A DNA stretch of 36,526 nucleotides from positions 37,272 to 73,797 of the forward strand of contig DUCW01000183.1 of the NCBI GenBank assembly GCA_012959595.1. The letters run 5' to 3'. The notes beneath the pieces are model-generated. The model worked only from the letters and a program-made list of their open reading frames with translations. It searched no databases and was not told the DNA's origin. The translations under genes and the position numbers were made by a program. Source of the stretch: Gemmatimonadota bacterium (GTDB lineage: Bacteria; Gemmatimonadota; Gemmatimonadetes; Longimicrobiales; Gaopeijiaceae). Shown in pieces: positions 24,598-32,804 of the stretch. The first letter of the stretch is position 1. The number at the start of each line of letters is the position of its first letter.

Positions 24598-25419
24598 ATG
24601 AGTGAATCAGACCAGAACCTTCCCAAGGGTATAAGAGCCAATTACCCGAAACGTCCTACCATCGACGAAGATACTTGGTCTAAAATCCGGGCTTCACAAG
24701 AGCGAATGAAGGATCGAGAATTCGTTCGTTTTTCAGTATTCAAAGTCGACCCCGGTTGGCGGCGACTTGCAGTTGATGAACGTAACAACCACAAAGACGA
24801 GTTTGAAGCTCTAATAGCTACAAAAGTGCGGGACATGATGATCTATTCTTACGCCTTGGTTGGGACACGAGGAGACGCAGACTTCGTCCTCTGGCAAGCC
24901 AGTAAAGATCTGGACCAACTCCATGATCTAGCTTCTACTATAAACCATAGTAAGCTAGGTGGGTATCTATCCCTGCCATATTCCTACTTTGCCATGACCA
25001 AACGGTCAATTTACTTGAACCGTTATGAGGAAGAATATATCGCGAAGTATGGAGGGGAAGAAACTCTAGATACCGCTCGCATCGCTATCAATCCTCAAGG
25101 ATCAAAATACCTATTTGTGTACCCAATGGTGAAAACAAGGGATTGGTATAGACTTCCCCACGAAGACCGGCAACGTATGATGGACGAACATATCCGAGTA
25201 GGACACAAATGGCCGGACGTAAAGCTGAACACCACATATTCCTATGGTTTAGATGACCAGGAATTTGTTGTCGCCTTTGAAGGTGACCACCCTGGTCGAT
25301 TTCTAGATTTATTGATGGCCCTGCGTCTAACTGAAGCTTCCGCCTACACTTCGTTCGACGTACCAGCGTTTACTGGGCTAGCAAGATCTTTAAGGGATAC
25401 GTTGAATTCCCTAGGATAA
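24598..25419 (+). CDS. chdC: Coproheme decarboxylase (HemQ/ChdC)
   Basis: ChdC carries out the last step of the coproporphyrin-dependent heme pathway: oxidative decarboxylation of Fe-coproporphyrin III to protoheme, using H2O2. It belongs to the chlorite dismutase fold. Family residues are visible: catalytic Tyr175 and Lys179 in YPMVK, the WYRL element, and the proximal heme ligand His198 in RMMDEHIRVGHKW. The spacing between Tyr and His is 23 residues, four fewer than in the Listeria/Staphylococcus enzymes, because the loop after the Lys is shorter. The absence of a chlorite-dismutase-type distal Arg pattern and the heme O synthase gene 7 nt downstream support heme synthesis rather than chlorite detoxification. 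Confidence 0.9.
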   Translation: MSESDQNLPKGIRANYPKRPTIDEDTWSKIRASQERMKDREFVRFSVFKVDPGWRRLAVDERNNHKDEFEALIATKVRDMMIYSYALVGTRGDADFVLWQASKDLDQLHDLASTINHSKLGGYLSLPYSYFAMTKRSIYLNRYEEEYIAKYGGEETLDTARIAINPQGSKYLFVYPMVKTRDWYRLPHEDRQRMMDEHIRVGHKWPDVKLNTTYSYGLDDQEFVVAFEGDHPGRFLDLLMALRLTEASAYTSFDVPAFTGLARSLRDTLNSLG

Positions 25420-25426
25420 ACGTGCT

Positions 25427-26335
25427 GTGGTGACTATGAAAGAAACAGACATATCAAGTAGCAAAAAAGGCTCTCTAAAATCCAAAGTAGTCAGTTTCTA
25501 TAAGCTGACCAAGCCAGGAATCACCCTATATGTCATGCTCACGGCTGGGGCCAGTCACTATGTCGCCGTCCAAGGAAACGTTATACCCCAGACTTTAGTA
25601 GCAACATTAGTCGGAATATTATTGGGATCAGCTGGATCTCTTTCTCTTAATCAATACTTGGAACGAGATTTAGACGCATTGATGATCCGCACTCGGTCCC
25701 GCCCATTACCTTCAGGCCATCTAAAACCATATGAAGCGTTATTGTTTGGTGTGACTCTTGTATTGGTGGGTACCGTTTACCTAACCCTAACGGTAGGCAG
25801 ATTGCCCGCTTCTCTCATGGCTCTATCAGCTGGAATATACCTTTTTGTTTACACTCCACTTAAAACTAGATCTTACCTAGCTACTTTAGTTGGAGCCATA
25901 CCTGGTGCCCTTCCTGTGCTAATAGGTTGGAGTGCAGCTACCGGAAGTATCGAGTTCGGATCCGTACTAATCTTCGGTATCGCATTCCTGTGGCAGTTAC
26001 CCCACGTCCTCGCTCTCAGTTGGTTGCTCAGAGAGGACTATAGTAGAGTCGGGTTTTTGCTGACCCCCCCTACCGATCCCCAAGGGAAACGAATCGGTAG
26101 GCACATGGTATACCACTCTGCGTCACTCTTGTTTGTCAGTGGACTACCCACTCTAATAGGCATGACGGGAGGACTATACCTGTTAGGAGCGGTAATCTTG
26201 GGAGTGGTAACCCTAACACTCTCAGTTTTAGCTGCAATGAACATGTCTGAAGTATCTGCCAGAAAAATATTCTTGTGGTCACTGCTTTACCAACCTTTCT
26301 TGCTGAGTCTACTCCTGATTGACTCGATTCGCTAA
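25427..26335 (+). CDS. ctaB: Protoheme IX farnesyltransferase (heme O synthase)
   Basis: A UbiA-family polytopic prenyltransferase that attaches a farnesyl group to protoheme, making heme o for bo3/aa3-type oxidases. The first Asp-rich motif is in LNQYLERDLDALMIRTRSRPLPSG (74-97), where the usual N-D-x-x-D-x-x-x-D pattern is present with Gln in place of the first Asp. The second motif region LLREDYSRVGFLL and the string FLWQLPHVLALSWL are typical of CtaB/CyoE. The start is GTG 25427 or GTG 25430 or ATG 25436; AGGA at 25413-25416 favours the first. It immediately follows chdC, so heme b is made and modified by neighbouring genes. Confidence 0.92.
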   Translation: MVTMKETDISSSKKGSLKSKVVSFYKLTKPGITLYVMLTAGASHYVAVQGNVIPQTLVATLVGILLGSAGSLSLNQYLERDLDALMIRTRSRPLPSGHLKPYEALLFGVTLVLVGTVYLTLTVGRLPASLMALSAGIYLFVYTPLKTRSYLATLVGAIPGALPVLIGWSAATGSIEFGSVLIFGIAFLWQLPHVLALSWLLREDYSRVGFLLTPPTDPQGKRIGRHMVYHSASLLFVSGLPTLIGMTGGLYLLGAVILGVVTLTLSVLAAMNMSEVSARKIFLWSLLYQPFLLSLLLIDSIR

Positions 26336-26356
26336 CAATTTTACCTGAGAGCATTC

Positions 26357-27547
26357 ATGTTGCACAAACTATTTTTGACTATGCTTTTGTCTTCAGCTGT
26401 ATATTCCCAAAACCTTGCGGGCCAAGACGGTAAACGCCCAAGAGCAAGAGATCTTGGTATCGAAGTCGGTGTTTTTTCTCCGGGAGCATTGAATGCTATT
26501 ACAGACGTTGCTGGTGTCCGCGTAAGCCACGTTACCCTAGAAAATGGAGATGACATCAACACTGGTGTCACTGCTATTTACCCCCATGGTGGCAGTATCT
26601 ATCATGACCGAGTCCCTGCAGCCATCCATGTGGGAAATGGCTATGGAAAACTTCTTGGAGTCACTCAGATACGAGAACTTGGTGAGCTAGAAACACCAAT
26701 ACTACTGACATGCACCCTATGTGTCTGGCGAGTAGCAGACGCAATGGTTGAATGGCTATTAGAACAACCAGGAATGGGAGACGTACGATCCCTTAATGCT
26801 GTAGTAGGCGAAACTAATGATGGTGGACTCAACAACATTAGGAGCCGTCCTATCAGAGCTGCACATGTTAGACAAGCTCTGACAACCGCTCAATCCGGCC
26901 CAGTGGAAGAAGGATCTGTAGGAGCTGGGAGGGGCACCAGGGCTTTCGGGTGGAAAGGTGGGATAGGAACCAGTAGTAGAGTCTTGCCTGAAAGTTTAGG
27001 AGGATTCACGACAGGAGTACTTGTACAATCTAATTTCGGTGGAATATTAACGATTGACGGAGCTCCAGTCGGCCAAGAAATGGGACGCTACTCCTTTAAA
27101 GAAAACCTCCATCCAGACAACGATCCCCTCAAGGAGTCGGATATGTTTGGCTGGGACAGTGCTGACGAGGGCCAAGGATCTATAATGATTATAGTGGCCA
27201 CCGACGCACCTCTCTCTCCACTTAAACTGGAACGACTAGCAAGAAGAGCAATAATAGGACTGGGCAGAACTGGCTCCTTTGCTGGTAACGGAAGTGGAGA
27301 TTACGTAATTTCTTTTTCTACAGCTGACGAAGTCCGGCGACCACGGGATCACTCTGTACTGCAGTTAAAGGAAATCTCTAATGACCAAATGTCTGCTCTG
27401 TTCCAGAGTGCTGTAGAAAGTACCGAAGAAGCTATCTACAACTCCATTCTGAAGGCGACTACGGTATCTGGAATGGGGAGAACTGCAGATGCTATAGATC
27501 TGAGTGCTCTTGCCGAAATCCTAAGGAGATTCAACGTGACACCCTAA
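26357..27547 (+). CDS. P1 family (DmpA-type) peptidase, exported
   Basis: A 396-residue member of peptidase family S58 (DmpA, L-aminopeptidase D-Ala-esterase/amidase), Ntn-hydrolases that cleave themselves in front of a nucleophile. Seen: ITDVAGVRVSHVTL, NTGVTAIYPHGG, the string VVGETNDGGLNN, and the self-cleavage site GQGSIMIIVATDAPLS with S275 as expected nucleophile. An N-terminal signal peptide (MLHKLFLTMLLSSAVYSQ) sends it to the periplasm. Substrates are small peptides with N-terminal D- or L-amino acids; which one is unknown. It starts 21 nt after ctaB and may share its transcript, but functional linkage is unclear. Confidence 0.92.
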   Translation: MLHKLFLTMLLSSAVYSQNLAGQDGKRPRARDLGIEVGVFSPGALNAITDVAGVRVSHVTLENGDDINTGVTAIYPHGGSIYHDRVPAAIHVGNGYGKLLGVTQIRELGELETPILLTCTLCVWRVADAMVEWLLEQPGMGDVRSLNAVVGETNDGGLNNIRSRPIRAAHVRQALTTAQSGPVEEGSVGAGRGTRAFGWKGGIGTSSRVLPESLGGFTTGVLVQSNFGGILTIDGAPVGQEMGRYSFKENLHPDNDPLKESDMFGWDSADEGQGSIMIIVATDAPLSPLKLERLARRAIIGLGRTGSFAGNGSGDYVISFSTADEVRRPRDHSVLQLKEISNDQMSALFQSAVESTEEAIYNSILKATTVSGMGRTADAIDLSALAEILRRFNVTP

Positions 27548-27559
27548 GAGGCATCCCTC

Positions 27560-28081
27560 TTAGGAAACGACTGAACTTATCAACTCCAAAAGCTCACAAA
27601 CCAGGGTTTTCCCCTTATCTTTAGCATAATAGTGCCGAGTGTGCATAGAGCGCTCTTCGGAAGTCATATTAATCCCTGTCTCCATGAACCACTCTTGTAT
27701 GGGCCTGGGCCTGGGACCCCACCACCCCTTTTCCATGAAATTCTCGTCTAACAAAACCACTATCGGAATAGACCGACTTCTGCCGTTGGTCAAATGGGCA
27801 TCCATAATATCTAAATTCTCGTCTCTCGGTAGGACTCGCAGGTCCAAATTAGAAGCTTCGCTAGCTAACCGAGCCATCACCGGTACCAGATTGACTGCAT
27901 CACCGCACCAGTCTTCTGAAAGCACTAACAAGTGCCAGTTCCTGACACTGCTTTCCAACTCCTTCAGAGCCTGCTCTGAAATCCTGGCCCGTTCATAGAC
28001 CTGATGCCACAATTCCCCATTCTTCTGAACAGCTTCAAGGTATTCAGAAAATGCTAGAGCTCTCCTGTAATGCTCCTGCAT
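27560..28081 (-). CDS. Thioredoxin-fold family protein (single-Cys site)
   Basis: A 173-residue protein with a thioredoxin-like core: strand WHLLVLSEDWCGDAVNLVPVMARLA, strand LDLRVLPRDENLDIMDAHLTNGRSRSIPIVVLLDE, then NFMEKGWWGPRPRPIQEW. The usual CxxC active site is W-C-G-D-A, so the second Cys is replaced. This resembles the Thioredoxin_9-type family, seen widely in bacteria. No signal peptide is evident, so it is cytoplasmic. Classical disulfide exchange is doubtful with one Cys; a glutathione- or bacillithiol-linked or chaperone role is possible. Its ATG overlaps the typA stop as TGATG, so translation is coupled. Confidence 0.82.
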   Translation of the reverse strand: MQEHYRRALAFSEYLEAVQKNGELWHQVYERARISEQALKELESSVRNWHLLVLSEDWCGDAVNLVPVMARLASEASNLDLRVLPRDENLDIMDAHLTNGRSRSIPIVVLLDENFMEKGWWGPRPRPIQEWFMETGINMTSEERSMHTRHYYAKDKGKTLVCELLELISSVVS

Positions 28082-29916
28082 CAGGAATCTGCACTTCTTT
28101 TAGCCATTTTCTTCCTCATTACTGGATCCAGGTGCCTCTTTCTCAAGCGAATCGCGTCAGGCACTACTTCTATCAATTCATCTTCGGCTATGAATTCTAA
28201 TGCCAGTTCCAAAGTCAACTCTCGCGGAGGTTCTAGCTTGATATTTTCATCGGAGGAGGTGGTCCTCATATTGGTCAATTTTTTCTCTTTGCAAACGTTG
28301 ACATCCATATCTCCTGGTCGAGCGTTTTCACCTACGATCATGCCAGCGTATACTGGATCAGTGGGGCTAACTAACATCTTGGCCCTCTCTTGTAAATTAA
28401 AAAGAGCAAACCCCACAGCTACTCCTTGTCTGTCCGCGACTAACACGCCCCTTTTTCTCCCTATCAGATCTCCCGCGTGGAGACCATACTCTAGAAATCT
28501 GTGATGCAAAATACCCTCACCTCTTGTATCAGTTAAGAATTCTGACCTGTAGCCAAAGAGTCCCCTAGTCGGAACTCTAAACCGGATGTGGACAGATCCA
28601 GAGTCAGTATTCCTCATCTCAATCATTTCACCTTTGCGAGGACCCATTTTTTCCATCACAGCACCGACAAAAGCTTCTGGAATCTCAATGGCGACTTCTT
28701 CGAAGGGTTCCAATAAGCCTTCTGGGCTATGTTTTTGAATCACTTTAGGTCTTGATACTTGGAACTCATAGCCTTCTCTACGCATAGTCTCCATTAGAAT
28801 AGAAAGGTGCAATTCACCTCTTCCAGAAACAGTGAAAGTGTCTGGAGCTCCATCTTCTTGCACTCTCAGGGCAACGTTCCTCTCAAGTTCCCTCAGTAAT
28901 CTTTCTCTTATCTGTCTTGTAGTAATAAATCGTCCAGATTTTCCGGAAAAAGGAGAGTTATTGACCATAAAATCCACTGAAAGGGTCGGTTCCTCTACCG
29001 CTATCCCCATTAATCTTTCTCCATTTTGGAGATCTGAAATAGTCTTTCCAATTTCTACACTATCGATACCTGCAATACCGATAATATCACCAGCAGAAGC
29101 ATTTTCGATCTCTACCTTCTGCAACCCTTCAAATCCGTATATTTTGGTAACTTTCGCTTTAGTGCCTTCACCCAAGGATACTTTCCCGGGCTCTCCAAGA
29201 GGAAGGAGTAGGACCTGGTCGCCTACAGCTACAACTCCACGCTCTATTCTTCCAATCCCTATACGACCTACGTAGTTGGAGTGATCCAATGTGGAAACTA
29301 ACATTTGGAACGAACCTTCTGTGTCTACATTAGGGTGAGGGATAGATTCTGTAATCGTGTCGAAGAGCAAGCTCAAACCATCTCCAATTACTGCAGGATC
29401 GGTAGTCACCCACCCATCTCGCCCAATAGCGTACAGAAATGGAGAGTCCAGTTGAGATTCCGAAGCATCAAGATCCAAAAACAACTCCAGAACTTCATCG
29501 TGAACTTCCATGGGTCGTGCATCGGATCGGTCAAGTTTGTTAATAAGTACTATCGGCTGGAGACCTAAATCTAATGCCTTCCTGGTTACAAATCGCGTTT
29601 GAGGCATCGGACCCTCTGCTGCATCTACAAGCAATAGAACTCCGTCCACCATTCTTAGAATCCTCTCCACTTCTCCACCAAAATCAGCATGGCCTGGTGT
29701 GTCTACAATGTTGATTTTCGTATCCTTCCAACGAATTGATGTATTCTTAGCGAGGATAGTAATCCCTCTTTCTTTTTCCAGAGGATTTGAGTCTAAAACC
29801 CGGTCCTGCACTTTCTCGTTTTCCCTAAATACACCTGTTTGCCTGAGCATTTGGTCCACTAGGGTTGTCTTGCCATGATCGACATGAGCTATAATCGCAA
29901 TATTATTTATTTTCAT
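28081..29916 (-). CDS. typA: Ribosome-associated GTPase TypA/BipA
   Basis: TypA is a translational GTPase of the EF-G/LepA class that assists 50S ribosome assembly, cold growth and stress responses. The GTPase motifs are complete: G1 AHVDHGKTT (10-18), G2 in ERGITI, G3 DTPGHADFGG, G4 NKLD. The C-terminal domains carry GRGELHLSILMETMRREGYEFQVSRP and DLIGRKRGVLVADRQG, both TypA-type. Length 611 is normal. ATG 29916 fits the family N terminus MKINNIAIIAHVDHG. It is coupled to the thioredoxin-fold gene. A perfect inverted repeat at 29961-29980 lies 45 nt upstream. Confidence 0.96.
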   Translation of the reverse strand: MKINNIAIIAHVDHGKTTLVDQMLRQTGVFRENEKVQDRVLDSNPLEKERGITILAKNTSIRWKDTKINIVDTPGHADFGGEVERILRMVDGVLLLVDAAEGPMPQTRFVTRKALDLGLQPIVLINKLDRSDARPMEVHDEVLELFLDLDASESQLDSPFLYAIGRDGWVTTDPAVIGDGLSLLFDTITESIPHPNVDTEGSFQMLVSTLDHSNYVGRIGIGRIERGVVAVGDQVLLLPLGEPGKVSLGEGTKAKVTKIYGFEGLQKVEIENASAGDIIGIAGIDSVEIGKTISDLQNGERLMGIAVEEPTLSVDFMVNNSPFSGKSGRFITTRQIRERLLRELERNVALRVQEDGAPDTFTVSGRGELHLSILMETMRREGYEFQVSRPKVIQKHSPEGLLEPFEEVAIEIPEAFVGAVMEKMGPRKGEMIEMRNTDSGSVHIRFRVPTRGLFGYRSEFLTDTRGEGILHHRFLEYGLHAGDLIGRKRGVLVADRQGVAVGFALFNLQERAKMLVSPTDPVYAGMIVGENARPGDMDVNVCKEKKLTNMRTTSSDENIKLEPPRELTLELALEFIAEDELIEVVPDAIRLRKRHLDPVMRKKMAKRSADS

Positions 29917-29960
29917 ATTATTGACTAAACACCTTCCCCTAATAGAGAACCTTTTCCAGC

Positions 29961-29980
29961 TTGAAAGAGTGCACTTTCAA
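29961..29980. promoter_or_regulatory. Inverted repeat upstream of typA
   Basis: TTGAAAG (29961-29967) and CTTTCAA (29974-29980) are perfect inverted copies with spacer AGTGCA. It lies 45 nt upstream of the typA ATG and downstream of the DHS-like gene on the same strand. No T run follows on the minus strand, so an operator or leader hairpin is more likely than a terminator. Confidence 0.4.
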
Positions 29981-30036
29981 AGAGCTAGGTGAAAACTCGT
30001 AAGATCGCGAGGCAGAAGGAAGGCGAGAAGGCGTTA

Positions 30037-31014
30037 TTAGTCATCCAGGATGTAGCTAAAAACCAAGGGTGCTACTATGGACGCATCCGAATTAATCGAG
30101 AAATAAGGAGTGGTTTTAGTAATCTTTCCCCAGGTAATTTTCTCCTCTGGAAGAGCTCCAGAATAACCCCCATATGAAGGTATCGAATCGGTAATTTGGG
30201 CGAAGTATCCCCATGTAGGGACGGGCTCTTTAAGATCTTGGAGAAGACAGGGTACAGCACAAATAGCAAAATCTCCAGCGATACCCCCACCAATTTGAAA
30301 CAAGCCCACAGGAAAATGCGGCTGATTCCCGATCGTACGTTCAATATACCATTCCAATAAATGTTGAAACTGTTCGGTCCCAGACTTGACGCATGAGTGG
30401 TTATTCACCCGTCCCTTAACAATGTTGGCAACGAAAATATTCCCCATAGTAGAGTCTTCCCATCCTGGTGTGTAAACAGGGATTCCCGCCTCCATAGCTG
30501 CCAACACCCAAGAATCCTTAGGATTGATTTGGTAGTCATCAATCATCCCTGGGGTCTGCAATGCCTGGAAAAGAAATTCCGAAGGAAATTTCCTTTTTCC
30601 TGACTCACATGCACTTTGCCAAAGGCCTACCAACACATCTTCTAGATTCCTCATGACGTCTTCGGGGATACAGGTATCCGTTACCCGATTCATCCCCCTA
30701 TTGTACAATCTCTCTTCTTCTTCTGGACTAAGCCTTCTCCAGTTATCAATGACCTCATAATCCTCATGGGCCATCAAGTTGAAAATATCCTCTTCCAGGT
30801 TAGCACCTGTGCACGAGATGGCATGAACTTTTTTCTCTCTTATCATCCGTGCAAGGCTGATCCCTAGTTCTCCTGTGGACATCGCCCCTGCCAGGGTCAC
30901 CAGCATTTGTCCGCCTCGATCCAGATGACCACAATAGGCCTTTGCAGCCAAACGCGTCTCCTTGGCATTAAAATGCAAGTAGTGACGTCTCATAAACTGG
31001 CGAATATGTCCCAT
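30037..31014 (-). CDS. Deoxyhypusine-synthase-like protein
   Basis: A 325-residue protein of the deoxyhypusine synthase (DHS) family. DHS uses spermidine and NAD to place an aminobutyl group on a lysine. Visible landmarks are LAGAMSTGELGISLARMIREKKVHAISCTGANLEED, PVYTPGWEDSTMGN, FPVGLFQIGGGIAGDFAI and the active-site lysine in EKITWGKI (K297, matching K329 of human DHS). In bacteria the target is not eIF5A; relatives may make homospermidine or aminobutylate a bacterial protein such as EF-P, or act in polyamine metabolism. The gene starts 10 nt after the amidohydrolase gene on the same strand; ATG 31014 has AAGGA upstream. Function here is not settled. Confidence 0.9.
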   Translation of the reverse strand: MGHIRQFMRRHYLHFNAKETRLAAKAYCGHLDRGGQMLVTLAGAMSTGELGISLARMIREKKVHAISCTGANLEEDIFNLMAHEDYEVIDNWRRLSPEEEERLYNRGMNRVTDTCIPEDVMRNLEDVLVGLWQSACESGKRKFPSEFLFQALQTPGMIDDYQINPKDSWVLAAMEAGIPVYTPGWEDSTMGNIFVANIVKGRVNNHSCVKSGTEQFQHLLEWYIERTIGNQPHFPVGLFQIGGGIAGDFAICAVPCLLQDLKEPVPTWGYFAQITDSIPSYGGYSGALPEEKITWGKITKTTPYFSINSDASIVAPLVFSYILDD

Positions 31015-31024
31015 GCCAAGTCCT

Positions 31025-32557
31025 TTAATTCCTAGTTATAACCTTACCAGCCATGACCCCGGTGAACTGGCCACCTGATACGGCGGCTTCTCCGCCCACG
31101 AAAACTTCTACCATGCCTTCGGCCAACTGATGAGGATTCGTAAAAGTTGCGGGATCGTTTATTCTCGATAAATCAAAAACCAGTAAGTCCGCATACGATC
31201 CAACTCGAAGGATACCTCTGTCTTCAATGCGGAAAACCTGTGCGGGCAAACCAGTCATGCTGTTGACTGCTTGGCCAAAGCTCAGCAATTCTTCTTCTAA
31301 AACATATTTTCGAATTTTTCTTGGAAAAGCTCCATACGACCTTGGATGTGGAACCCCTTGCATCCAAGGAACCAAACCTCCATCGGAAGAAGTCATGGTC
31401 CATGGCTGAACCATCAGAGTTTCTAGATCTCCCCTAAACATGTTGAATGAGATTATGCTCGCGCCTCCCTTTCGGATCACATCAAGAGCTACTTCAAGTG
31501 CCGAATCGCCTCGTTCTTCTGCCACATCTGAAAGCAACTTCCCCTCTATCGACTCATCAAATACCACTCTTCTGAATTGTATGCGGTCGGCTCCGCCTCT
31601 CCGAGCCAAATTGTTACTCATCGCTACCCTAATATCTTCCCTCACTCCTGGACGATCCAATCGATTTAAAAGTGAGTCGGCCCCACCTGACTGAGCCCAG
31701 CGTGGGAGCAGGGCGGCAGAAAGTCCTGTTGATGAGCCCAAGTAAGGATACTGATCAGCATAGATTTCTAAGCCTTCCTCTCTAGCGGCCTCCACTTTTC
31801 TGACAATTGCAGCACCGTAGCCCCAAACTGGCGGGCCTAACGCTTTGACATGAGTGACCACTGCCGTAAGTCCCGCATTCCTGGCCACGTCGATCACCTC
31901 TTCTACTGCTGAGATTAAACCAACTGTATAATTCGATTCGTCACGAATGTGACTCGTGTATACTCCATTATATCTTGCAACGACCTTGGCCATTCCCACT
32001 ATTTCAGAAGCCTTAGAATAACTCCCTGGCACATAGAAAGTTCCTGTAGAAAATCCAAACGCCCCCTCCTCCATACCACGTTCAACCAAGTCCAGCATCT
32101 GCAACATCTCAGAATTGGTCGGACCCCTGTCTTGGGCTCCCATGACCAAACTCCGTATAGAACCATGTGGCACTAACTGAATCACATTGACTCCGATACC
32201 ATGTTCCATCAGTTGTTCTTTTTGACTCTTCAGATCAACCATTCCTCCACCATCTGGATTAATAAAGACTGTGGTTACTCCCTGAGCCAAAAGCGGCCTT
32301 CCTGAGCTTAGGGTTTCCGAACTCAACCCTGGACCCGCGTGGGAATGAGTGTCTATGAATCCAGGCGTCACATAAAGACCCGTAGCATCCAGTTCTCGTT
32401 TCCCGACTGCATCCCCCAAGTCTCCCAGACCAGATACTCTATCGCCTAAAATACCAACGTCCCCCTTAAACCATGGGTTACCAGTTCCATCAACTATGCG
32501 ACCATTCCGGATAATCACATCGTAGGACTGAGATACTGCAGTTCCAGAACTAACCAC
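31025..32557 (-). CDS. Amidohydrolase, N-acyl-D-amino-acid deacylase family; signal-peptide region frame-broken
   Basis: A 510-residue metal-dependent amidohydrolase of the D-aminoacylase/dihydroorotase-like clan. Seen: GFIDTHSHAG (67-75, HxH metal ligands H71 and H73), THVKALGPPVWG and SSDGG with the catalytic-type Asp. The Cys metal ligand of classic D-aminoacylase is replaced in INPDGGG, so substrate assignment is open; it may cleave N-acyl-amino acids or dipeptides. The frame starts formally at GTG 32557 inside what should be a signal peptide: upstream in the same frame the codons read LFVAIFFLV after a stop. In another frame a strong AAGGAG and ATG (32603) encode MVFNFK. A one-base indel near 32562-32582 would join them into a normal signal peptide. 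Confidence 0.85.
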   Translation of the reverse strand: MVSSGTAVSQSYDVIIRNGRIVDGTGNPWFKGDVGILGDRVSGLGDLGDAVGKRELDATGLYVTPGFIDTHSHAGPGLSSETLSSGRPLLAQGVTTVFINPDGGGMVDLKSQKEQLMEHGIGVNVIQLVPHGSIRSLVMGAQDRGPTNSEMLQMLDLVERGMEEGAFGFSTGTFYVPGSYSKASEIVGMAKVVARYNGVYTSHIRDESNYTVGLISAVEEVIDVARNAGLTAVVTHVKALGPPVWGYGAAIVRKVEAAREEGLEIYADQYPYLGSSTGLSAALLPRWAQSGGADSLLNRLDRPGVREDIRVAMSNNLARRGGADRIQFRRVVFDESIEGKLLSDVAEERGDSALEVALDVIRKGGASIISFNMFRGDLETLMVQPWTMTSSDGGLVPWMQGVPHPRSYGAFPRKIRKYVLEEELLSFGQAVNSMTGLPAQVFRIEDRGILRVGSYADLLVFDLSRINDPATFTNPHQLAEGMVEVFVGGEAAVSGGQFTGVMAGKVITRN

Positions 32558-32600
32558 AAGAAAAAAGATGGCTACGAATAATCACCTTAAAATTAAAGAC

Positions 32601-32614
32601 CATTTTTTCTCCTT
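32601..32614 (-). promoter_or_regulatory. Strong ribosome site and ATG in front of the amidohydrolase, out of frame
   Basis: On the minus strand AAGGAG (32614-32609) is followed five bases later by ATG (32603). This is the best start signal near the amidohydrolase gene. It is one base out of frame with the gene: the ATG frame stops at TAG after 17 codons (MVFNFKVIIRSHLFSCG). Confidence 0.7.
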
Positions 32615-32804
32615 ATGAGCACAAGTTTCGTTTCACTCTGTCTTCATGTTGGCTTATCTGGGTAGCAAAGACCTCAAACAGAACTACCCTAACTACTAAT
32701 CCACTACAACTCCGGTCCTCTCCTCTCAGCTTTTCGACTGTTGCTCGAATCGAATAGCCAACGCATGATGAAACGCTGACAGTCAAATCAACCAGATAGT
32801 TTTG

